From Victivallaceae bacterium (GTDB taxonomy: Bacteria > Verrucomicrobiota > Lentisphaeria > Victivallales > Victivallaceae): a stretch of 7,930 nt of DNA. The number at the start of each line of letters is the position of its first letter. The first letter of the stretch is position 1. The translations under genes were made by a program, and so were the position numbers. The notes beneath the pieces were generated by a model. The model was not told the DNA's origin and searched no databases. It was given only the letters and a program-made list of their open reading frames with translations. The stretch is from contig JAQVVK010000099.1 of the NCBI GenBank assembly GCA_028698975.1, positions 1 through 7,930 of the forward strand, given 5' to 3'. Positions 3,044 to 7,930 of this stretch are shown here, piece after piece.

Positions 3044-5796
3044 ATCTGCTCCATTTTGAAATTGGTAGTGGTGCGACTTTCGCTTTTTGATGAGGAGCGA
3101 TTCAACGCGTGTACAAACTTTTGGTTTTCACCGGCTTTGTCCGACGCGACGCCATCTTGCAGCATCGCGTCAAGGCGCGTTTTCCAAGTATTGTAAAAGG
3201 ATTTCGCCTGATCCGACGCGCCGGTTTCCTGAAAATCCCAAGTCTCGGATTTTTCCAGCGAATCAATCACTTTCCCGTCGCGTGAAACGCTGTAAACGAC
3301 TTGCGCCGTCGCCGATCCGGCGGCCAATGCGCCTGATATCAGCGTGGTGCGACCTGAGTAACTGACGCTGCCGGTCATTTTATACGAGTGATCGTAAAGC
3401 TCTTTGGCGTCTTCTGTAAATTCGCCGGTCGGCGAATCCGGCGTGCCGGCGTATTTTTGCGCGGTTTCATTAAGCGAATAGGATTGCGACCGGTTTTCGC
3501 TCTTTTCCTCGACCGACGCGCCGGAGGCCCAGCGTATCGCGTGAGGCAGACAGGCAACGCAGCCGCCCGACGCCGCGCCGGTCGATGTTGCGACCTCGGC
3601 GGGGGTGGGCGTATTGACCGCGTTGCTCGAGTGGCCTGGCGGAGTGTAGTATCTGTAAGTGTGGCCCGGCCACCACGATTCACTGCGCGTGACGAAACTT
3701 CCCGACGTTTCGGTGGTTTCCTGTGTGGGGACCGCGAGCGACCCGGTGGCGCAAAGCGAATAGTAAAGCAGCCGCGCCGCGTCGTCGCACTCGCGGCCGT
3801 CGGCCAGATAAAGCGTCGCCGTCAAACAACCGGCCGCGCCGCCGTTTTTTCTTTTTTGGGTGGTCGACTTTGTTTCACTTGTTTTGTCAAAAGTCGAGCG
3901 AAACGGGACTTGCTCCCACCCCCCCTCGCTTTCGCAGGTTTGGCCCTGGTTCCAGTTTCCTCCTGACTGCATACGTCCAGCCCAGTAACGCTCTACGCTG
4001 GCGTCGTGCTCGTCGTCGCGGGAGGTTTCTGTGGCTTCTCCTGAATACGTCGAATTGCAATCCAGCGCAAGACCGCGCAGCTCGGTCAAATAATCGCCGT
4101 CGCCGCCCAAAACCGGAGCTGACAAGCTGACGTTTGATTTGATGGTGAAGCTCTCCTCGCTCGACGATTGCGACGAAGTGGCGTGTTTATTTCCTATTTC
4201 GCTTTTTTTGCAGTCTGGATAAGTCGAACCATTGGAAAAATATCGCTCGATAAAATTTATCGCCTGGGTTTCGGATAACGTTGATGATTCGCTCGAACTT
4301 GATGAAGCGTGCTCGATCTCAAGCGCACCGTGGCGCGTGATTGAGCGGTCGAGCAGACGGCGCAATGGATAACGCGACCAGCTCCCCCCGGCCACTCCGG
4401 AGGCGGCGACGGCAAAAGGCGACGCGGTCGGGTCGGCGTTGATCGAACTTGCGACCCCGGCGGCGGCCAGCGTCAAATCCCCGGCGCGGGGCGTAAAACA
4501 GGGGATCGCCACCCCCTTGTTTAACTCGACCAGTTGCGACGCGTCGAAATCAACCGGGACGTTTGAACTCCACACCCCGGCGGCGGAGCGCGTCAGGAGT
4601 TCGCCAGACGGCGGCTCGTTGACCCCATAATCCCAGCCGGCAAAATCCGGCGTAAAGGCGGGCAACTGCTCGAAAATTTCCGCGCCGCCGGCACTCGAAC
4701 CGGCCAGCGCGAAAAAGTCCCGGCCGGGGTAATAGATCCTCGCGTCGCCGTCGAAAACCCAGCCGGCCGGCCAGCCCGATTTTGGGGGGAACGTGCGCCA
4801 CGTTTCGCTTTTTACCGAGGCGACCAACGACCATGACGGTATCGCGTCCCCCTCGGTGTACTGCCGGGCGGACAACTGCCAAAAGCCGCCGGAAAGCTCG
4901 ATCTTTTGCTCCCAGATGTGGTTATAAGTGGAAAACGTGCCAAAGGTCTTGACTTTTCGTTTTGTCCAAACCGCGCCGGTCTGCTCCCAATCGCCAACCG
5001 CAAAATAAATATCGTCGCCATAGACGGATTTTGACGGCACGGCAAGGCAGCGCAGCGCGGCGGCGTTGTGCGTGATTGGCGCGTCTGGAAATACCACCAC
5101 CGGGCAGTCGGGCCGGTAGGCGTGATCGTAAACCGACACCACCACCGCCACGGTCTGATACGACGTGGGAAAGCGGTTGGTCACGTTGCGGCGGTCGTCG
5201 TTGGAGTAAACAATGGCTTGAAACGCATAAACGCCGGGACGGCGCGGAATACCGGAAATCCTCGCGCCAATGCAGGTGTTTTCAGCGTCGTAAACCCCGG
5301 ACGACGACAACCCGGATTCATGACCCGACGCGCTCCGGAGCGAACCCGTGCCAACCGTGACGGTGTGGTAGCTCCCGGCGTTGGTCACGCCATTAAGCAC
5401 CACATCGACCGTGTCGCGCCCGACCGGCATTTCGACAAAATGCGACGAAAGCTCTGGCAGATCCGCGCCGTAAATGATTACCGGGATGGCGATAAACATT
5501 TCGACCGGTTCAAACCCGTCGCCGCCGGCCGTTTTGAGCGTCGCGGCGAAACTTCCGCGCCAATAAAAGTTACACTTCTTTATTTTGACCGAAAAACCGC
5601 CCGCGCCGTCCGGCGCGATCTTGAGAAAATCGTTGCTGATCCCTCCCGTCACGGTCAAGCCGGTCGCGGCGGAAAATTGAGGCATACACTTAACCTGCTG
5701 GGGCGCGACGCCACGCCACAAATCAAAATCTTTGACGTTTTCAGCTTTTGAGAAAATCACGATCGAACGCTGGATTATTTTAGGCGTGTCAAGCAT
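3040..5796 (-). CDS. Large putative tail-fibre or adhesin protein, 918 aa
   Basis: No full-length family was recognised. The N-terminal part (1-130) is beta-rich. Residues 180-223 (ISGIPRRPGVYAFQAIVYS and the following strand) fit the pattern of putative Ig-like domains of the 'GxPxxPGxYxF...V' type. The middle (260-480) has many Trp/Tyr and Gly/Pro turns. From about 497 to the end, at least seven Ser/Thr/Glu-rich runs recur (for example ASSSSSESSTLSETQ at 497-511, TSSQSSSEES at 540-549, EEKSENRSQSYS at 763-774 and SSSKSESRTTT at 901-911), separated by globular stretches. There is no signal peptide, so it is probably a virion protein and not host-exported. The ATG at 5796 overlaps the preceding gene by 8 nt. 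The frame is open 14 codons further upstream (to 5838), inside the neighbour. Its place after the repeat fibre and before the lysis-type genes suggests a distal tail or host-contact protein. Confidence 0.8.
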   Translation of the reverse strand: MLDTPKIIQRSIVIFSKAENVKDFDLWRGVAPQQVKCMPQFSAATGLTVTGGISNDFLKIAPDGAGGFSVKIKKCNFYWRGSFAATLKTAGGDGFEPVEMFIAIPVIIYGADLPELSSHFVEMPVGRDTVDVVLNGVTNAGSYHTVTVGTGSLRSASGHESGLSSSGVYDAENTCIGARISGIPRRPGVYAFQAIVYSNDDRRNVTNRFPTSYQTVAVVVSVYDHAYRPDCPVVVFPDAPITHNAAALRCLAVPSKSVYGDDIYFAVGDWEQTGAVWTKRKVKTFGTFSTYNHIWEQKIELSGGFWQLSARQYTEGDAIPSWSLVASVKSETWRTFPPKSGWPAGWVFDGDARIYYPGRDFFALAGSSAGGAEIFEQLPAFTPDFAGWDYGVNEPPSGELLTRSAAGVWSSNVPVDFDASQLVELNKGVAIPCFTPRAGDLTLAAAGVASSINADPTASPFAVAASGVAGGSWSRYPLRRLLDRSITRHGALEIEHASSSSSESSTLSETQAINFIERYFSNGSTYPDCKKSEIGNKHATSSQSSSEESFTIKSNVSLSAPVLGGDGDYLTELRGLALDCNSTYSGEATETSRDDEHDASVERYWAGRMQSGGNWNQGQTCESEGGWEQVPFRSTFDKTSETKSTTQKRKNGGAAGCLTATLYLADGRECDDAARLLYYSLCATGSLAVPTQETTETSGSFVTRSESWWPGHTYRYYTPPGHSSNAVNTPTPAEVATSTGAASGGCVACLPHAIRWASGASVEEKSENRSQSYSLNETAQKYAGTPDSPTGEFTEDAKELYDHSYKMTGSVSYSGRTTLISGALAAGSATAQVVYSVSRDGKVIDSLEKSETWDFQETGASDQAKSFYNTWKTRLDAMLQDGVASDKAGENQKFVHALNRSSSKSESRTTTNFKMEQI

Positions 5797-6961
5797 AATA
5801 GTAGACCGTCCCCCCCGATGAAACCACATCAAACGCACTGCCGCCTGCCGAGATGAACATCACGCCGCCGGAGAGCAGCACAGGAGCGACCGCCGATCCC
5901 CCGGCGGAAACATACATCCTGCCACCTGAACACACCGTGCAGCCGGTGGCCACTCCGCCAAATCTGACGTGAAAATCAGAAAACACCGGGCAGTTCGACG
6001 CGACGCCGCCGGTCAACGTGAACGCTCCGCCCGACCAGCTGCCGTTTATAAAAGTCAACGTGTCTCCAGCGATCAATGGAGGGAGAATCATTTTAGCCCC
6101 GGCGGTGATAACCAACCCTGAAACATTGACCTTGGCACTCGACATCACCACCACTCCGGCGGAGGCGGCCAGACCTGAAACAATGCAATTTGACCAAATA
6201 TAAAATGTGTCTCCGGCAAAATTTACATTGTTTACTGTCGCCCCGGCGGAGGCAAACACTGTATATATACACGAAGTGTTTTGCACTACTCCGCCGGCGT
6301 CAATCGAAATATCACAAGAAACGATATTTGAATCATCGATCCTGGCACCTGAACTTACACTAAGCGCACCTCCTAAAATCGTGCAATTCTTTATTTTGTC
6401 AAAATATCCTGAAATCCGCGCCGATCCCCCCGTCATTATGAAATTGGAAAAAACCGACCGCGTCGCGTAACCGGAAATCACGCCTCCACGCATCTCGCAA
6501 TCCGTCAAGGCGCAGTCGCCGCCAACCGAGACCGTGCCGCCTGAAATGCTCACTGCCGACACCGTCGCCTGGTCTAAATTCAAAAAACCGGCGTGTAACG
6601 CTCCGGAAATCCATCTCCCGCCCGACGAAACATTGGTTACCCCGGCCGACTGTTCGCTGCAGGAGATCCTGCCGCCGGATGAAACCGTGACCGTGCCGCC
6701 GCCGATCACCGGAGACACCAGTTTTCCGCCGCGCGAAACCGTGACCGTACCGGCCGCCACCGTGAAATCGGAGGCGACCCCGTCGGAATAAACCGCCGCC
6801 CCGGTCACCGTTACACCGTTGACCACCGTGCCGGAAAGCGTCATCCCCGATGAATTCGTCGGGCCGCTGCAGAAAACCCCGCGTTTATACCGCACCGCGC
6901 CGGAGCCGACCGCTGAGCGTCCGCCGGCGAACTGGTCGAAGAAATCTTGCGCTGTCATCAT
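5789..6961 (-). CDS. AIDA-repeat, beta-helix fibre-like protein, 390 aa
   Basis: Residues 1-30 form a non-repetitive start (MMTAQDFFDQF) that may attach it to the particle. From about 40 to the end the chain is made of SGG-type beta-helix repeats of 18-19 residues, as in AIDA-type autotransporter repeats: TVTVSSGG at 90-97 and TNVSSGG at 109-115, and at the C-terminus two matching units, GGRMYVSAGGSA (346-357) and GGVMFISAGGSA (365-376). Eleven cysteines occur, many as [T/S/N]-[D/N/S/G]-C-x-[I/V/M]. It has no signal peptide and no autotransporter barrel, so it fits a phage tail fibre or spike better than a secreted adhesin. It begins ATGATGA at 6961, overlapping the preceding TGA, with GAGG 4 nt upstream; 6958 is an equally possible start. 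A run of seven G lies near the 3' end. Confidence 0.85.
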   Translation of the reverse strand: MMTAQDFFDQFAGGRSAVGSGAVRYKRGVFCSGPTNSSGMTLSGTVVNGVTVTGAAVYSDGVASDFTVAAGTVTVSRGGKLVSPVIGGGTVTVSSGGRISCSEQSAGVTNVSSGGRWISGALHAGFLNLDQATVSAVSISGGTVSVGGDCALTDCEMRGGVISGYATRSVFSNFIMTGGSARISGYFDKIKNCTILGGALSVSSGARIDDSNIVSCDISIDAGGVVQNTSCIYTVFASAGATVNNVNFAGDTFYIWSNCIVSGLAASAGVVVMSSAKVNVSGLVITAGAKMILPPLIAGDTLTFINGSWSGGAFTLTGGVASNCPVFSDFHVRFGGVATGCTVCSGGRMYVSAGGSAVAPVLLSGGVMFISAGGSAFDVVSSGGTVYYYA

Positions 6962-7590
6962 TGCGCCTCGACCGCGTTTTTGATCCGCCGGGTGGCGGCG
7001 CCATCGAAGAACCAGCCGACCAGCCACTTGCCGGCACTCTCTATAATGCAATCGTTTTCTACGAAAACGTCGGTGTCGTTGGCGTTGTCAACCAGCAAAC
7101 GCAGATAACCCGCAGACGCGTTCAACGCGGGGCCGGTGATCGAAACCGTGTTGGAAACTGTTATTTTCTGACACTCTCCGTTGGCGCGGTCGAGCGTCAC
7201 CGCCGCCGCGCTGGCGACTTCAAACCACGCGGCGGACGCGGTCACGCAGGAGGCGACCACCGCCGCACCCGACGACGTGACAAATCCTCCTGATGCGATC
7301 GCGCCCGAGGCGATCTCCGCCGCGTCGGAGCTGGTGACATACCCCCCTGATCCCAGCAGCGAAGTCACGCCGCCAGAGTTCAACCAGCCGCCCGAAACCG
7401 CCGCGCCGGAAACCGCGCTCGACACCGCCGAGGCCAAAACGCCGTCGTCGACCGGGGCGAAAACGCCGCCGGAACCCGATCCGTCGATTGTCCGATAGCT
7501 CAACACCGCGCCGGACGTATTGACCGAAAGTTTTAGCACCGCTCCGCCTGAAGCGCGGTTTGTTAAATTGCCAATTTCATACTCGCTCAT
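6958..7590 (-). CDS. Gly/Ser/Ala-rich phage structural protein, 210 aa
   Basis: Residues 13-115 are low in complexity and rich in Gly, Ser, Ala and Val, with a short internal repeat: GGYVTSSDAAEIASG (82-96) and GGFVTSSGAAVVAS (101-114). The C-terminal 85 residues look like a compact beta domain (AVTLDRANGECQKITVSNTV, then YLRLLVDNANDTDVFVEN). It resembles domains I recall at the ends of phage tail-fibre or collar-type proteins. The ATG at 7590 overlaps the preceding TGA (ATGA), and GAGGTGG lies just upstream. Low complexity next to a folded C-terminus suits a fibre-connector or tail-tip component. No enzymatic motif is visible. It sits immediately before the AIDA-repeat fibre gene and probably joins the same structure. 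Confidence 0.8.
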   Translation of the reverse strand: MSEYEIGNLTNRASGGAVLKLSVNTSGAVLSYRTIDGSGSGGVFAPVDDGVLASAVSSAVSGAAVSGGWLNSGGVTSLLGSGGYVTSSDAAEIASGAIASGGFVTSSGAAVVASCVTASAAWFEVASAAAVTLDRANGECQKITVSNTVSITGPALNASAGYLRLLVDNANDTDVFVENDCIIESAGKWLVGWFFDGAATRRIKNAVEAQ

Positions 7591-7907
7591 ATTTCCACCT
7601 CGCAAACTTCAAGCATGGTTTTTTCTTCGCTGGACAATCCGGCGAAAAAGGTTTGAAAATTTGGGTCGTCACTGGCCAGCTCGTTGGCTACGTCCCAGAG
7701 GTAGCGCACCCCGGCGGCGTCGATCCGGGCCAGCAATGCGGCGTAACCATTCGCTCCCAGCGCGGCGGCGATCTTGTACTTGCTGTAACGCTTGACCGGC
7801 ACTACTGGTTCGATCACAGGCTCGGTGGTGGTGTACCCCATTGCAAGCATGGTCGCTGTTGAAAGCGTGGGGCCAGCGTATTTTTGATTGTTTTTGTACC
7901 AGTTCAT
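7587..7907 (-). CDS. Small phage protein of unknown function, 106 aa
   Basis: The ATG at 7907 has an excellent Shine-Dalgarno (AGGAG, 7917-7913) at 5-nt spacing. Residues 1-35 are polar with a Pro/Thr linker (TTTEPVIEPVVPVKRY). Residues 41-97 look helical (YSKYKIAAALGANGYAALLA, then FQTFFAGLSS). The helical part resembles small proteins I recall beside tail-fibre genes in gut phages, with Y-S-K-x-K-I near the start and a D-P-x-F motif later; their role is not known to me. A tail-assembly accessory role or small structural role is plausible from context. It is the first complete gene of the coupled minus-strand series in this window. Confidence 0.78.
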   Translation of the reverse strand: MNWYKNNQKYAGPTLSTATMLAMGYTTTEPVIEPVVPVKRYSKYKIAAALGANGYAALLARIDAAGVRYLWDVANELASDDPNFQTFFAGLSSEEKTMLEVCEVEI

Positions 7908-7930
7908 AGTAACTCCTATTTAAAGCATTT

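Noticed and set aside
3388..5751. Several long plus-strand frames (3388-3966, 3723-4130, 5068-5751)
   Set aside because: All lie antisense inside the 918-aa gene. Their translations are Arg/Gly-rich, as expected from reversed GC-rich coding sequence, and none has a recognisable domain.
6260..6271. TGTATATATACA palindrome resembling a LexA box, with outer arms AACACT/AGTGTT (6255-6280)
   Set aside because: It lies in the middle of the AIDA-repeat coding sequence, far from any promoter or gene start; most likely chance.
6962..7051. Longer N-terminus of the fibre protein (to 7051)
   Set aside because: The extension lies inside the coding sequence of the 210-aa gene, is Arg-rich and phage-atypical, and the ATGATGA overlap start has a ribosome-binding site.
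7918..7930. End of a further minus-strand gene at the right edge
   Set aside because: Stop codons occur in two frames (TAG and TAA), but only about 10 nt are visible, so no gene can be called.

Overview
This window reads as the right-hand part of a tailed-phage genome or prophage: the end of a tail-fibre/lysis module on the minus strand, meeting a short plus-strand block of small accessory or regulatory genes. No integrase, capsid, portal or terminase gene is present. Shine-Dalgarno sequences of the AGGAG/GAGG type and sigma70-like promoters point to a bacterial host. The GC-rich coding style and the AIDA-like SGG-repeat fibre remind me of phages from Lentisphaerota/Verrucomicrobiota gut bacteria, but that host guess rests on memory of similar proteins and is weak.

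Minus strand, in order of transcription (right to left): a 106-aa small protein; a 210-aa Gly/Ser/Ala-rich structural protein; a 390-aa fibre-like protein with AIDA-type beta-helix repeats and many cysteines; a 918-aa putative tail or adhesin protein; a 118-aa DUF1353 protein; a 79-aa holin-like protein with one membrane segment; and a 144-aa lipoprotein. The first six are joined by stop/start overlaps of 4 to 8 nt (ATGA or GTGA type), so they look like one translationally coupled late operon. A rho-independent terminator (1891-1917) follows the lipoprotein. A 174-aa protein with two zinc knuckles and a homing-endonuclease-associated type C-terminus comes next. It has its own good promoter, but the terminator hairpin lies inside its leader.

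Plus strand, left end: two units each begin with an almost identical copy of a promoter-plus-leader cassette (about 33-171 and 466-604, one mismatch across the 86-bp core). The first drives an 82-aa unknown protein and ends at a terminator. The second drives a 92-aa very acidic unknown protein, followed after 13 nt by a 149-aa helix-turn-helix protein. The promoters are overlaid with inverted half-sites AAATACA/TGTATTT, five in copy 1 and three (one imperfect) in copy 2. The HTH gene carries a perfect 9-bp inverted repeat just inside its coding sequence.

The most interesting reading is that this left block is an accessory (moron-like) locus with the layout of anti-CRISPR/aca operons: small unknown, acidic proteins plus an HTH autoregulator, behind palindrome-decorated promoters, next to structural/lysis genes. 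This is guilt by association only; neither small protein was recognised.
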